From contig CAKTFI010000002.1 of assembly GCA_934555865.1 (NCBI GenBank), positions 1 to 64,000 of the forward strand: a stretch of 64,000 bases of DNA, given 5' to 3'. The translations under genes were made by a program, and so were the position numbers. The notes below the pieces were generated by a model. The model saw nothing but the letters and a program-made list of their open reading frames with translations, was not told the DNA's origin and made no database searches. Of the stretch, positions 15,068 through 24,253 are shown piece after piece (the first letter of the stretch is position 1; every line of letters begins with the position of its first letter). Origin of the DNA: an uncultured Christensenellaceae bacterium (GTDB lineage Bacteria > Bacillota > Clostridia > Christensenellales > Christensenellaceae).

Positions 15068-15551
15068 GGAAGCGGTATACGCGCTTTTGCGTGCGCAGGG
15101 CATCCCCTTCGAGGTGACGGAGCACGGCGCGGTGTACACGATGGCGGAGCTCAAAGATGTCCCGCTGCCCTATCCCGAGGCGGACGCCAAAAACATCTTT
15201 GTGCGCGACGACAAAAAGCGGCAATACTATCTGCTGACTGTGCAGGGCGACAAGCGGGTCGACCTCAAGGCCTTTCGCCGTGCGCACGGCACGCGGCCGC
15301 TCACATTTGCCTCAGCGGAGGAGCTGCTTTCCCACCTCGGCCTGACGCCGGGGGCGGTCTCGCCCATGGGGCTGTTGAACGACGCCGCGGGCACGGTGGC
15401 GTGGTATGTCGATGAAGCCTTGCTGGCGGGCGGGCGCATCGGCCTGCACCCGAACGACAACACGGCGACGGTCTGGATGCCGACGCAGGCGATGATCGGC
15501 CTCGCCCGCGCGCACGGCAACCCGGTGGAGATCTTTTCGCCGGAGGAATGA
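15060..15551 (+). CDS. YbaK/ProX-type aminoacyl-tRNA deacylase
   Basis: A trans-editing enzyme of the prolyl-tRNA deacylase family that removes wrongly attached amino acids from tRNA. Its 163 residues match the stand-alone ProX/PrdX group: VTEHGAVYTM near the N-terminus, AKNIFVRDDKKRQYYLLTVQGDKRVDLK with the conserved catalytic Lys region, and SPMGLLND in the second half. It starts at ATG 15060 inside the end of the EamA gene. Specificity (Ala or another small residue on tRNA-Pro) cannot be told from sequence alone. Confidence 0.88.
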   Translation: MNKEAVYALLRAQGIPFEVTEHGAVYTMAELKDVPLPYPEADAKNIFVRDDKKRQYYLLTVQGDKRVDLKAFRRAHGTRPLTFASAEELLSHLGLTPGAVSPMGLLNDAAGTVAWYVDEALLAGGRIGLHPNDNTATVWMPTQAMIGLARAHGNPVEIFSPEE

Positions 15552-15564
15552 ATCAAAACGCATA

Positions 15565-15598
15565 TAAAAAAGCCCGGTGCAGCTGCATCGGGCTTTTT
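15565..15598. terminator. Bidirectional terminator
   Basis: AGCCCGGTGC (15571-15580) pairs with GCATCGGGCT (15585-15594), one G-T pair, between A and T runs. It separates the deacylase from the convergent BFD/serS/argS unit. Confidence 0.88.
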
Positions 15599-15610
15599 GC
15601 TGTCGTGTTC

Positions 15611-15820
15611 TTACATTTCGCTGTACATGAGCTCGGCGATGAGCTCCAGGATCGCCGCGCGGCACTTGCCGCAGAGATTGGCGCAATGCGTCTTTTCCTG
15701 CACGATGCGGAAGGCGTCGTCGATGTCGCGGATCTCCGCGGCGGAAAAGAGCGCGTCCTCGATGTCATAGAGTGAGACGCCGCCGCATTCGCACAGCGTG
15801 TAGTTTTCGTGGTGTGCCAT
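15611..15820 (-). CDS. Small BFD-like [2Fe-2S] protein
   Basis: The 69 residues show the cysteine layout of bacterioferritin-associated ferredoxin domains: a Cys-x-Cys pair (CEC, residues 10-12) and about 35 residues later CANLCGKC with Cys-x2-Cys. Between them lies a helix-rich segment (SLYDIEDALFSAAEIRDIDDAF). It most likely binds one [2Fe-2S] cluster. It is the last gene after argS and serS, 9 bases after the serS stop codon, and ends at a terminator. Its partner is unknown; no bacterioferritin is nearby. Confidence 0.72.
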   Translation of the reverse strand: MAHHENYTLCECGGVSLYDIEDALFSAAEIRDIDDAFRIVQEKTHCANLCGKCRAAILELIAELMYSEM

Positions 15821-15829
15821 GGCCGCCCC

Positions 15830-17101
15830 TTATTTCTCGATGCGGTCCACGCGCATATAGTCGCGCAGCGCGTCCGGGATGACGATGGAACCGTCGGCCT
15901 GCTGATAGTTTTCCATGATCGCGGCGACCGTCCGGCCCACGGCGAGGCCGCTGCCGTTCAGCGTATGGATGAAGTCGGTCTTGCCCTTCGCCCCGTCGCG
16001 GTAGCGGATGTTGGCGCGGCGCGCCTGGAAGTCCTCGAAGTTGGAGCAGGAGGAGATCTCCACATAGCGGCCATAGCTCGGCATCCAGACCTCGATGTCA
16101 TAGGTCTTGGCGGCCGAGAAGCCGAGGTCGCCCGCGGACAGTGCGACGACGCGGTAGGGCAGCTTCAACAGCTGCAAGATCTTTTCGGCGTCGTTCGTGA
16201 GCTTTTCCAATTCGTCATACGAGGTCTCGGGGCGGACGAACTTGACAAGCTCCACCTTGTTGAACTGGTGCTGCCGGATGAGCCCGCGGGTGTCGCGGCC
16301 GGCGCTGCCCGCCTCGCTGCGGAAGCAGGCGCTGTAGGCGCAGTGATAGATCGGCAGCTTCGCGCCGTCCAGGATGCTTTCACGGTACATGTTGGTGACC
16401 GGCACCTCCGCCGTCGGGATCAGGTAGTAATCCGTGCCCTCGAGGTGGAATTCCTGGTCCATGAACTTCGGGAACTGGCCCGTGCCGTACAGTGAACGCT
16501 TATGCACGATGTAGGGCGGGAATACTTCCTCATACTTGCCGTTTGCGGTATGCGTGTCCAGCATGAAGTTATAGATGCTGCGCTCCAGCCGGGAGCCCAG
16601 GCCCTTATAGAAGGTGAAACGCGCGCCCGTCACGGCCGCGGCCGTCTCAAAATCCAAAATGCCGAGGTCAGTGCCGAGGTCCCAGTGCGCCTTGGGCTCG
16701 AAGTCGAACTTCGTGGGCTCCAGAAAGCGGCGGACCTCCACATTGTCGGCGTCCGACAAGCCGTCCGGCACGGAGGCGTGCGGCACATTGGGGATGGCGA
16801 GCATCTCGGTGCGGATCGCCTCGTCCAGCTCGGCCACGCGGTCGTCCAGCGCCTTGATGCGGTCGCTTTCCTGCTTCATTTCCGCGAACAAGGCGGAAGT
16901 GTCCTCGCCCTTCTTCTTGAGGACGGGGATCTGCTTAGAGACGGCGTTCTTCTTGGCCTTGAGCGATTCGGTCTCTGCAATCGCGCTGCGGCGCTCCGCA
17001 TCCATCTGGAGCAGGTTGTCAAAGCGGAATTCCTTCCCGCGCCGCGAAACAAGGCGGGCGATCTCTTCCGGGTTTTCGCGAATACGGCGAATATCTAACA
17101 T
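15830..17101 (-). CDS. serS: Seryl-tRNA synthetase
   Basis: Class II synthetase that charges tRNA-Ser (and tRNA-Sec where present). The 423 residues begin [14 protein letters not shown], followed by the long antiparallel coiled-coil arm (about 30-100). Motif 2 reads [18 protein letters not shown], and motif 3 is [16 protein letters not shown]. The gene lies 41 bases after argS on the same strand, with AAAGGATG upstream of the ATG. Confidence 0.97.
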   Translation of the reverse strand: MLDIRRIRENPEEIARLVSRRGKEFRFDNLLQMDAERRSAIAETESLKAKKNAVSKQIPVLKKKGEDTSALFAEMKQESDRIKALDDRVAELDEAIRTEMLAIPNVPHASVPDGLSDADNVEVRRFLEPTKFDFEPKAHWDLGTDLGILDFETAAAVTGARFTFYKGLGSRLERSIYNFMLDTHTANGKYEEVFPPYIVHKRSLYGTGQFPKFMDQEFHLEGTDYYLIPTAEVPVTNMYRESILDGAKLPIYHCAYSACFRSEAGSAGRDTRGLIRQHQFNKVELVKFVRPETSYDELEKLTNDAEKILQLLKLPYRVVALSAGDLGFSAAKTYDIEVWMPSYGRYVEISSCSNFEDFQARRANIRYRDGAKGKTDFIHTLNGSGLAVGRTVAAIMENYQQADGSIVIPDALRDYMRVDRIEK

Positions 17102-17142
17102 AGAAAAAACATCCTTTCTATCGAAAAAAGTCTAAAAAGCGC

Positions 17143-18840
17143 TTACATCCGGTCCGGCGCGTGGATGCCCAAAAGGCCGAGGCCGGTCTTGATGACCGTT
17201 GCCGTCGCGCGCACAAGCTCCAACCGGGCGGCGGTGGCCTGCGCGTCCTCGTCCAGGATGCGGATGTCGTAATAGAACTTGTTGAACGCCTGCGCCAGCG
17301 CGGTGACATGCCGCGTGATGAAGAAGGGTTCGTATTTCTCGGCCGCGCGGCGAATGACCTCCGGGAACTCGGCCAGCAGCTTGACGACCGCGTAGGCCTG
17401 CGGGCAGGTGAGCGCGGCATAGTCCGGCTCCGCCGGGGGCAGGTCGGCCGCCTTGCGCAGCACGGACAGCGCGCGCGCGTGCGTGTACTGCACATACGGC
17501 CCCGTCTCGCCGTCAAAGTTCAAAATGCGGTCGAGGTCAAAGACGATGTCCTTGATGCGGCTGTTGGACAGCGTGCTATAGATGAGCGCGCCCACGCCGA
17601 TGTCCTGCGCCGTCTTGTCCTTGTCGGGCAGGGAGGGGTTCTTTTCCTCGATGATGGCGCGCGTCTTGTCGATGGCGGCGTGGATGACATCCTCCAAAAA
17701 GATGACGCGCCCCTTGCGGGTGGACAGCGTGCCGTCCGTCATGGACACCATGCCGAACGCGACATGCTCCATGTCCTTGGCCCAGTCGTAGCCCATGAGC
17801 TCGATGACCTTGAACAGCTGCCGGAAGTGCAGGTTCTGCTGATACGCGACGACATACAGGTCCTTGTAGAAGTCATAGGTCTTCTTGCGGTAGAACGCGG
17901 CGGCCAGGTCGCGCGTGGCGTAAAGCGTCGCGCCGTCCGACTTCAGGATGAGGCAAGGCGGCATGTTGTAGGCGTCCAGGTTGACCACCTTCGCGCCGTT
18001 GCTGTCCTCCAACAGGCCCTTGGCCTCGAGTTCGTCGATGACCGGCTGCATCTTGTCGTTATAGAAGCTCTCGCCGGCGTAGGAATCGAAATGCACATCC
18101 AGGATGTCATAGATCTTGGACACCTCGCGCAGCGTGAGTTCCTTGAACCAGGAAAACAGGGAAAGCGCTTCCTCGTCGCCGTCCTCGATCTTTTTGAACC
18201 AGGCGCGGCCCTCCTCCTCGAGGGAAGGGTCCCTTTCCGCCTCCTCGTGGAAGCGGACATACAGCGCCAGGAGTGCGCGGATGCTGCCCTGCTCGACCGT
18301 GTCGCGGTCGCCCCAGCGCTTGTAGGCGCTGATGAGCTTGCCGAACTGCGTACCCCAGTCGCCCAGGTGGTTGACGCCCACGGAATGGAAGCCCAGGAAG
18401 TTGAAGATCTTATACAGCGAGCTGCCGATGACCGTCGTCGAGAGGTGCCCGATGTGGAACGGCTTGGCGATGTTGATGGAGGAATAGTCGAGCACGATGT
18501 TGCGCCCGGCGCCCTCGTCCGAGGAGCCATAGCGTTCCTGCTTGGCCGCCACTTCGCCAAGCGTCGCGCCGATAAACTGCGGCCGGGACAGGAAGAAGTT
18601 GAGGTAGCCGCCTGCGAGTTCCGCACGGTCGATCCATGTGGGCAATTCCCCGAGCGAATCCAAGAGCTGCTGCGCGATGGCAGGCGGCGCTTTGCGCAGT
18701 TCCCGCGCCAGCTTGAAGCAGGGGAGCGCAAAATCGCCCATGTCCATATCCGGCGGCACTTCCAAAAGGGACGCGAGCTTGTCCGCATCCAACCCGGAGG
18801 CCTGCGCGAGCAGCAGGGAGAGTTGTTCTTTATAATTCAT
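17143..18840 (-). CDS. argS: Arginyl-tRNA synthetase
   Basis: Class I synthetase for tRNA-Arg. The 565 residues carry the HIGH motif in KPFHIGHLSTT (about residue 120) and MSDGTLSTRKG-type sequence (here MTDGTLSTRKG) in place of KMSKS, as usual in this family. The C-terminal DALR anticodon-binding domain ends GLGLLGIHAPDRM. The start at ATG 18840 fits the family N-terminus (MNYKEQLSLLLAQ). The longer frame to 18882 is unsupported. Confidence 0.96.
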   Translation of the reverse strand: MNYKEQLSLLLAQASGLDADKLASLLEVPPDMDMGDFALPCFKLARELRKAPPAIAQQLLDSLGELPTWIDRAELAGGYLNFFLSRPQFIGATLGEVAAKQERYGSSDEGAGRNIVLDYSSINIAKPFHIGHLSTTVIGSSLYKIFNFLGFHSVGVNHLGDWGTQFGKLISAYKRWGDRDTVEQGSIRALLALYVRFHEEAERDPSLEEEGRAWFKKIEDGDEEALSLFSWFKELTLREVSKIYDILDVHFDSYAGESFYNDKMQPVIDELEAKGLLEDSNGAKVVNLDAYNMPPCLILKSDGATLYATRDLAAAFYRKKTYDFYKDLYVVAYQQNLHFRQLFKVIELMGYDWAKDMEHVAFGMVSMTDGTLSTRKGRVIFLEDVIHAAIDKTRAIIEEKNPSLPDKDKTAQDIGVGALIYSTLSNSRIKDIVFDLDRILNFDGETGPYVQYTHARALSVLRKAADLPPAEPDYAALTCPQAYAVVKLLAEFPEVIRRAAEKYEPFFITRHVTALAQAFNKFYYDIRILDEDAQATAARLELVRATATVIKTGLGLLGIHAPDRM

Positions 18841-18939
18841 GCATTCACCGCCTATTCCCCGCGAAACGGGGGAAGTCTTCAAAAAATTTCTTAATTTTTA
18901 ATATATCACATCGGCTCGGTGATGTAAACAGCTCCCGGT

Positions 18940-19932
18940 CTATTGCTCCGTCAAATCGGCGATTTTCCCCTGTGCAAAGGCAAAATCGAACACCCGCACC
19001 GAAAACATGTGCAGGGCGGTCTCCCGGTAGACCGCGACCTGCTCGCCGCTGCACAGCGGGAGGTAGACCCCGTCCGTCTCCCCCCAAAATTCGCAGAGGT
19101 CGGAAAAGGTGAGCTGACTTGCGAGTGATGGCTCCAGAAGCGACATCGCCGCCTCCCCGTCGCGCAGGCGGACGGCCTCGGCCAGCGCGATGCCCGCCGA
19201 CCGGGCGGGGAGTGGGGCGGCGGTCTGCACCCGATGCGAGGGCGCGCCGCCGTTGGAAAGGCGGTCCGTCCGGCAGTGCAGTGTGACCTCCGGCGCACCA
19301 AGCGGAAAGACCCACTCCACTCCCGCATCTAAAAACCGGTAGGACAGGCATTCCTCCCGAGAAAGCAGGCGGCGGGCGGCCGGGTCGACGCAGGCGAATA
19401 GCACGCGCTTCCCGCACTTCCCCTCGGCGAAGAGCAACACGCGCCCCTCCATGCGGCGGGTGAACAGGCGGGGCTCCGCGAGCTCACCCGCGCAGAGCGG
19501 GCAGGCGAACAGCACATTGCCCGCAGCGTCCGAGAGCAGCAGATTCGTGTCCGCGTCGACGCAGATCTCCGCCGTCACTGTACCGCTGCCGGGCGAAAAG
19601 CGCAGCTGCGCGAGCGTGCGGGGCAGTTGGGGGCGGGGCAGCGCCGGCGGATGCAGCCGCAGCGCGAACGCTTCCGCGGGCAGCACGAACAGCTCCGCCG
19701 CGCCGTCGTTTTCAAAGATGCGCGGAGCGTCGGCAGAGAGGTCGATCTGCCGCGCGAACGGCAGGAAAACCCCGCCCGGCGGATTGCCCATCGGCAAAAA
19801 TTCCATCGTCAGCGCCGTGTGGGCGACATAGCGGCACAGGCCCTCCGCGGGCGTTTGGGCAAAGGGCGCGCCGTCCAGGCGCAAGAGCCCCGGGGCGGCG
19901 CATTCGACATAGAGAAGGGTTGGCGTTTGCAT
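18940..19932 (-). CDS. Conserved-looking protein of unknown function (330 residues)
   Basis: Not recognised. The product starts at ATG 19932 (GAGG nine bases upstream) with MQTPTLLYVECAAPGLLRLDG. The first half looks beta-rich, with repeated short hydrophobic strands (GNVLFACPLC, GRVLLFAEGKCGKRVLFA). The last 100 residues look alpha-helical and resemble a small carrier-fold domain: LRDGEAAMSLLEPSLASQLTFSDLCEFWGE. There is no signal peptide or membrane segment. It is followed by argS on the same strand after about 100 bases. Confidence 0.6.
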   Translation of the reverse strand: MQTPTLLYVECAAPGLLRLDGAPFAQTPAEGLCRYVAHTALTMEFLPMGNPPGGVFLPFARQIDLSADAPRIFENDGAAELFVLPAEAFALRLHPPALPRPQLPRTLAQLRFSPGSGTVTAEICVDADTNLLLSDAAGNVLFACPLCAGELAEPRLFTRRMEGRVLLFAEGKCGKRVLFACVDPAARRLLSREECLSYRFLDAGVEWVFPLGAPEVTLHCRTDRLSNGGAPSHRVQTAAPLPARSAGIALAEAVRLRDGEAAMSLLEPSLASQLTFSDLCEFWGETDGVYLPLCSGEQVAVYRETALHMFSVRVFDFAFAQGKIADLTEQ

Positions 19933-20069
19933 GGGGTACCTCGCAAGTTTGCTGTGGATAGTATATGCGGCAGCGGGGGAAAATAGCGCTGGGCGGCATA
20001 GGAGCTGCCCAATAGGAATACATTGAAGCGTGCGCATGAAAGCGAAGAAGAATGGAAATCGTAGCTTTG

Positions 20070-20097
20070 TTGAAAATACATGGCAATCGTGTATAAT
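20070..20097 (+). promoter_or_regulatory. Promoter of the LOG/pepF unit
   Basis: TTGAAA (20070-20075), 16-base spacer, TATAAT (20092-20097). Confidence 0.75.
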
Positions 20098-20132
20098 GGA
20101 GGTAAGATTTTCTCAAAAGGGAGGAGATTCGC

Positions 20133-20735
20133 ATGCGAATTTGCGTATATGGGGCGTCCAGCATGACGCTTGACCAGGTGTATTTGGACGACGCCTTTTT
20201 GATGGGGAAAACGCTGGCAGAGCGCGGGATCGGCATGGTCTATGGCGCGGGGGCGACCGGTGTGATGGGTGCGGCGGCGCGCGGCGCTGCCTCCGCTGGG
20301 GGAGAGATTGTGGGTGTGAGCCCCGAGTTTTTCCAGGCGGACGGCGTGCTGTTTTCAGGATGCACGCAGACGATCTTTACGAGCACGATGCGGGAGCGCA
20401 AGCAAAAGATGGAGGATCTGTCCGACGCCTTTTTTGTGTTGCCCGGCGGCCCCGGCACTTTTGACGAATTTTTCGAGATTTTTACGCTCAAGCAGCTGGG
20501 GCGGCATTTCAAGCCCATCGTGATTTTGAATACGAATGGGTACTACAATTCGCTGCTTGCATTTTTGCAGTATGCGATCCGCGAAAAATTCAGCAAGCCC
20601 GCGACGATGGAACTGTTCAGCGTAGCCAGGACGGTGGACGAAGCGTTTGCGCAGATGGCGATTCAGCAAAAGGAACACTATGAGGGGCTGCGCGCCTATA
20701 AGGCAGTACGCTCCGACCTGCCGGAAGGCCAGTAA
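20133..20735 (+). CDS. LOG-family protein (nucleoside 5'-monophosphate phosphoribohydrolase type)
   Basis: The 200-residue Rossmann-fold protein carries the family signature LPGGPGTFDEFFEIFT (residues 108-123), with the N-terminal CVYGASS and MVYGAGATGVMGAAARGA. Characterised relatives cleave the N-glycosidic bond of nucleoside monophosphates; older annotation as lysine decarboxylase is wrong. It lies 9 bases upstream of pepF in the same transcript. Confidence 0.88.
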   Translation: MRICVYGASSMTLDQVYLDDAFLMGKTLAERGIGMVYGAGATGVMGAAARGAASAGGEIVGVSPEFFQADGVLFSGCTQTIFTSTMRERKQKMEDLSDAFFVLPGGPGTFDEFFEIFTLKQLGRHFKPIVILNTNGYYNSLLAFLQYAIREKFSKPATMELFSVARTVDEAFAQMAIQQKEHYEGLRAYKAVRSDLPEGQ

Positions 20736-20744
20736 GGAGGAAGT

Positions 20745-22523
20745 ATGCAGGCACAAACGAGAAGCGAGATCGATGCAAAGTACAAGTGGAAACTGGAGGA
20801 CATTTTCGCCGACAACGAGGCGTGGGAGGTGGAATTTGCCGAGGTGGAGGCGATGCTTCCTGCGCTTTCCGCTCTGAAGGAGCACATCGCGGACAATGTG
20901 GACACGATGCGGGACGGCCTCCAAAAAATCGACCGGGCGTCGTGGATGCTCGAACGGCTGTTCGTGTATGCGCGTATGCGGCGCGACGAGGACAGTGCGG
21001 ATTCCGTGTATCAGGGGCTGGCCTCGCGGGCGCAGAACCTTGCGGTGCGGCTGTCCGGGGCGCTGTCGTTTCTGGACCCGCTGCTGCTCTCGCTCGACGA
21101 GCAGACGCTTTCCGCCTATATCCACGCGCCGGAGCTAGCGGACGATTCCTTCATGCTCGAGAATTTGCTGCGCTCCAAGGCGCATGTGCTGGACGAGAAG
21201 AGCGAACGCCTCCTGTCCATGGCGGGCGATTTCTCGGACGGCGCGCAGGAGATCTTCACGATGCTCGACAACGCCGACCTGAAATTCGGCGAGGTGGAGC
21301 ACGAGGGGCAGGTGTACCCCATCACGCACGCCAAGTATATGGAGCTCATGCAGAGCCCCGACCGCGCGCTCAGGGAAAAGGTGTACCGCAAATACTACGA
21401 GGCATTTTCCGGGCATATCAACACCATCGCGGCGACCTATTCCACCGCGGTCAAGAAGGACATCTTCTATGCCAAGGCGCGCGGGTATGAGAGCGCGCGA
21501 AATAAGGCGCTGTTTGCGGACAATGTCCCGCCGGCGGTGTATACCGACCTCATCGACACCGTGCACGAAAACCTGGGCACGATGTACGACTACCTCCGCC
21601 TGCGCGGGCGGGCGCTCGGCATCGAGAACCTGGAAATGTACGATGTCTATGCCCCGCTCGTGCCCGAGGTGGACGCGCAGTACACCTATGAACAGGCGCA
21701 GGACATTGTGCTCAAGGCGCTGGGCGTGCTCGGGAAAGACTATACCGACATGCTCCGCCGGGCGTATGCCGACGGCTGGATTGATGTGTACGAGACGCCG
21801 GGCAAGCGCAGCGGCGCGTATTCCTGGGGCGTGTACGGCACGCACCCCTATGTGCTGTTGAACCACCGGTCCGACCTGGACAGCGTGTTCACGCTGGCGC
21901 ATGAGCTGGGCCACGCGATGCACACCTTCTATTCGGACGGGGCGCAGCCCTATTCCAAGGCGGGCTATGCGATCTTTGTGGCGGAGGTCGCCTCGACGGT
22001 CAACGAGATCCTGCTCACAAAGCACCTGCTGCGCACGGTGAGCGACCCGGCGCTCAAGAAATATGTCCTGAACCACTACATCGACCAGTTCCGCACCACC
22101 GTGCTGCGGCAGACGATGTTTGCGGAATTCGAGATGCAGGCGCACGCCATGGCGGAGCGCGGCGAGGCGCTCACGGTCGAGGCGCTAAACGGGCTGTATT
22201 TCGACCTGAACCGCCTGTATTACGGCGAGGAGATGGGCGATGACCCGACGATCCAGTACGAATGGGCGCGCATCCCGCATTTCTACACCGCATTCTATGT
22301 GTATAAGTATGCGACGGGCTTCTCCTGCGCGTCGGCCATCGTGCGCAAGCTGGAGACCGAACCGGGCATGCTCGCAAAATACAAGGCGTTTTTGCAGGCG
22401 GGCGGCAGCGACTACCCGATGGAGATCCTGAAAAAGGCGGGTATCGATGTGTCCGAGGCCGTACGGCTGTGCATGCAGGAATTCGCGGACGCCCTCCGGC
22501 AGTTCGAGGCGCTGGAGGCGTAA
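20745..22523 (+). CDS. pepF: Oligoendopeptidase F (M3 metallopeptidase)
   Basis: A cytoplasmic zinc peptidase that trims short peptides. The 592 residues match family length. The zinc motif HELGHAMHTFYS (His-Glu-x-x-His) lies near residue 386, with the third ligand in the following EVASTVNE segment. Conserved GVYGTHPYVLLNH lies just before it, and the C-terminal YKYATGFSCASAI is also typical. ATG 20745 follows AAGGAGG. Confidence 0.95.
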   Translation: MQAQTRSEIDAKYKWKLEDIFADNEAWEVEFAEVEAMLPALSALKEHIADNVDTMRDGLQKIDRASWMLERLFVYARMRRDEDSADSVYQGLASRAQNLAVRLSGALSFLDPLLLSLDEQTLSAYIHAPELADDSFMLENLLRSKAHVLDEKSERLLSMAGDFSDGAQEIFTMLDNADLKFGEVEHEGQVYPITHAKYMELMQSPDRALREKVYRKYYEAFSGHINTIAATYSTAVKKDIFYAKARGYESARNKALFADNVPPAVYTDLIDTVHENLGTMYDYLRLRGRALGIENLEMYDVYAPLVPEVDAQYTYEQAQDIVLKALGVLGKDYTDMLRRAYADGWIDVYETPGKRSGAYSWGVYGTHPYVLLNHRSDLDSVFTLAHELGHAMHTFYSDGAQPYSKAGYAIFVAEVASTVNEILLTKHLLRTVSDPALKKYVLNHYIDQFRTTVLRQTMFAEFEMQAHAMAERGEALTVEALNGLYFDLNRLYYGEEMGDDPTIQYEWARIPHFYTAFYVYKYATGFSCASAIVRKLETEPGMLAKYKAFLQAGGSDYPMEILKKAGIDVSEAVRLCMQEFADALRQFEALEA

Positions 22524-22551
22524 AAAAACGCGAGCAGGCAAAAATTGACAC

Positions 22552-22579
22552 AAAAAAACCGGCGTTTGCCGGTTTTTTT
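22552..22579. terminator. Bidirectional terminator
   Basis: AACCGGC / GCCGGTT hairpin with a 4-base loop, bordered by seven A and seven T. Shared by pepF and the convergent DUF1540 genes. Confidence 0.9.
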
Positions 22580-22582
22580 GCG

Positions 22583-22936
22583 CTATTTGAGATAGGTCTT
22601 GCATAGCGAAAGCGTCCCGTGGTGCTCGGGCTCAGACACAAAGACCTGCGCCGCCTGGCAGCGGGATGCGCGGTGAAAGGCGCAGTCCACGGCCTGGCAG
22701 CAGATCTCCCCGCCCGGGCGCGGCGTGTTCTGCTCGGTCGCACTCAGCATCGCCGGACCCGCGGGCAGGGCCTCCTCCGCCCGGCTGCGCAGGGAATCCC
22801 GCTTGGCGTAAGAATTGCAGTACACATCGCCATAGCCCGGCCCGGCATAGAACTGCATGTCGACGGCCCCGCTTTGGCAGTGGCCGTCCCGGTTATGCAC
22901 GCAGGACAGGGAATCGCAGCGGATCTGTTCGATCAA
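22583..22936 (-). CDS. Double DUF1540 cysteine-rich protein
   Basis: The 117 residues contain two DUF1540 modules: IRCDSLSCVHNRDGHCQSG...YCNSY and ICCQAVDCAFHRASRCQAA...LCKTY. Each has four cysteines spaced like a small metal-binding fold. The start is a TTG at 22936, whose TTGA overlaps the stop of the upstream single-module gene, with GGAGGTG nine bases before it. The role is unknown; the family is common in Clostridia. Confidence 0.78.
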   Translation of the reverse strand: MIEQIRCDSLSCVHNRDGHCQSGAVDMQFYAGPGYGDVYCNSYAKRDSLRSRAEEALPAGPAMLSATEQNTPRPGGEICCQAVDCAFHRASRCQAAQVFVSEPEHHGTLSLCKTYLK

Positions 22937-23112
22937 AAAAACGACACCTCCTTCTTTTCAAAGCTGGCGCACATGCTCTCCCGCTTGTTGGCGACATTGC
23001 CGCATTGGCGGGGCGCGCACGGCGCGACGCGGATGCTTGTAAGCTGACAATAGTGGTCGGGCGAGTTGTGCACACAGCTTTCGATTTGACAGCGGACGAC
23101 TTGTTGCTTCAT
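22933..23112 (-). CDS. Single DUF1540 cysteine-rich protein
   Basis: The 59-residue protein starts at ATG 23112 after GGAGG and reads MKQQVVRCQIESCVHNSPDHYCQL, one DUF1540 module with additional Cys residues (APRQC, SMCASF). It is translationally coupled to the two-module gene downstream, whose TTG start overlaps this stop codon. Confidence 0.78.
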   Translation of the reverse strand: MKQQVVRCQIESCVHNSPDHYCQLTSIRVAPCAPRQCGNVANKRESMCASFEKKEVSFF

Positions 23113-23236
23113 AAAAAAACCTCCTTGGATGCGCTCTATGCATAGCCTGCGCCGCGGCGGGCAAAAGTATGAGGGGAAATGTTTGCCGCTTTTTGCAATT
23201 TTCGGCAAACTTACCTGCATAAATTTGCAAAAAAAC

Positions 23237-23265
23237 TGTAAATTCCGCCCCGCCTATGCTATACT
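23237..23265 (+). promoter_or_regulatory. Possible promoter of the AEC transporter operon
   Basis: TGTAAA (23237-23242), 17 bases, TATACT (23260-23265). The -35 is weak; the -10 is good. Confidence 0.4.
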
Positions 23266-23296
23266 GGATGGGTATCATACGAAACGAGGAATTCTC

Positions 23297-24241
23297 ATGG
23301 GAAATGCAGTGCAGATCGTCCTGACGCTTCTCTTGCTGATGGCGGCGGGGTACTTCCTGGCGGCGCGGGGGCTGTTGAACGAAAAGGCATCCAAGTTCCT
23401 GTCCAAGCTGGTGCTGTGGATCGGCGTGCCCGCCTCCACCGTCAACAATATGTTCACCAGTTTTCGCGCAGATATGCTCCAAAACGCGGGGATGGGCATC
23501 CTGGCGCCCTTTGTGAGCAACTTCTTGGCCCTGTTGGCGGCGGTCGCGGTGGGGCGGATTTTGCGCGTGAAAAAGGGGCGGCGCGGCATCTTCTACCTGA
23601 TGTTCGCGTTTTCCAACACGATCTTTATCGGGCTTCCCGTGTGTCAGGCGCTGTTCGGCGATGCGTCCATCCCCTACGCGCTGTTCTACTATATGGGCAA
23701 CACGACGCTCGTGTGGACGATCGGCATCTATTTCGTGCAGCGGGACAATCCGGCGCAGGCGGGAGGGAAATTTTCGATCCTAGGCACGCTCAAAAAGGTG
23801 CTCTCGCCCGGCATCGTGAGCTTTGCGGTCTCGCTCGCGCTCGTGCTGCTGGGCGTGCGGCTGCCGCTGTTTTTGACCAAGGCCTGCGGGTATCTGGCCG
23901 CGACCTGCACGCCGATGGCGCTGTTGTTCATCGGCTACATCCTGTGGAAGACGGGCCTTAAAAACCTGCATTTTGAAAAGGACACCTGGGGCGTGCTCTT
24001 GGGGCGCATCCTCGTGGGGCCGGCGCTCGCGTATGCGGCCTGCGCGGTGCTGGGCGCGCCGGCGGACATGAGTCAGGTGTTCATCGTCCAAGCGGCGATG
24101 CCTGCGATGTCCAACGCGCCGATCCTGGCGGAGGCGTATGGTTCGGACAGCGCCTTTGGGGCGGAGACGATGGCGATTACGACGCTTCTAAGCCTCGTGA
24201 CCATGCCGCTTCTCATGCTGCTGTTCACCGTCTTGTTCTAA
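23297..24241 (+). CDS. AEC-family transporter (auxin efflux carrier type), first copy
   Basis: The 314-residue membrane protein has about ten hydrophobic segments in two halves, as in bacterial AEC carriers of organic acids (MleP, MdcF). Family features are the N-terminal AAGYFLAARGLLNEKASKFLSKLVLWIGVPA and the central SNTIFIGLPVCQALFGDASIPYALFY. ATG 23297 is preceded by GAGGAATTCTC; the frame to 23129 is not needed. A paralogue follows directly. Substrate unknown. Confidence 0.88.
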   Translation: MGNAVQIVLTLLLLMAAGYFLAARGLLNEKASKFLSKLVLWIGVPASTVNNMFTSFRADMLQNAGMGILAPFVSNFLALLAAVAVGRILRVKKGRRGIFYLMFAFSNTIFIGLPVCQALFGDASIPYALFYYMGNTTLVWTIGIYFVQRDNPAQAGGKFSILGTLKKVLSPGIVSFAVSLALVLLGVRLPLFLTKACGYLAATCTPMALLFIGYILWKTGLKNLHFEKDTWGVLLGRILVGPALAYAACAVLGAPADMSQVFIVQAAMPAMSNAPILAEAYGSDSAFGAETMAITTLLSLVTMPLLMLLFTVLF

Positions 24242-24253
24242 GGAGGAAAGTGT

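Noticed and set aside
17161-18894. 577-codon open frame opposite argS
   Set aside because: Antisense shadow; composition is Arg/Val/Asp-rich without motifs, and argS on the other strand is unequivocal.
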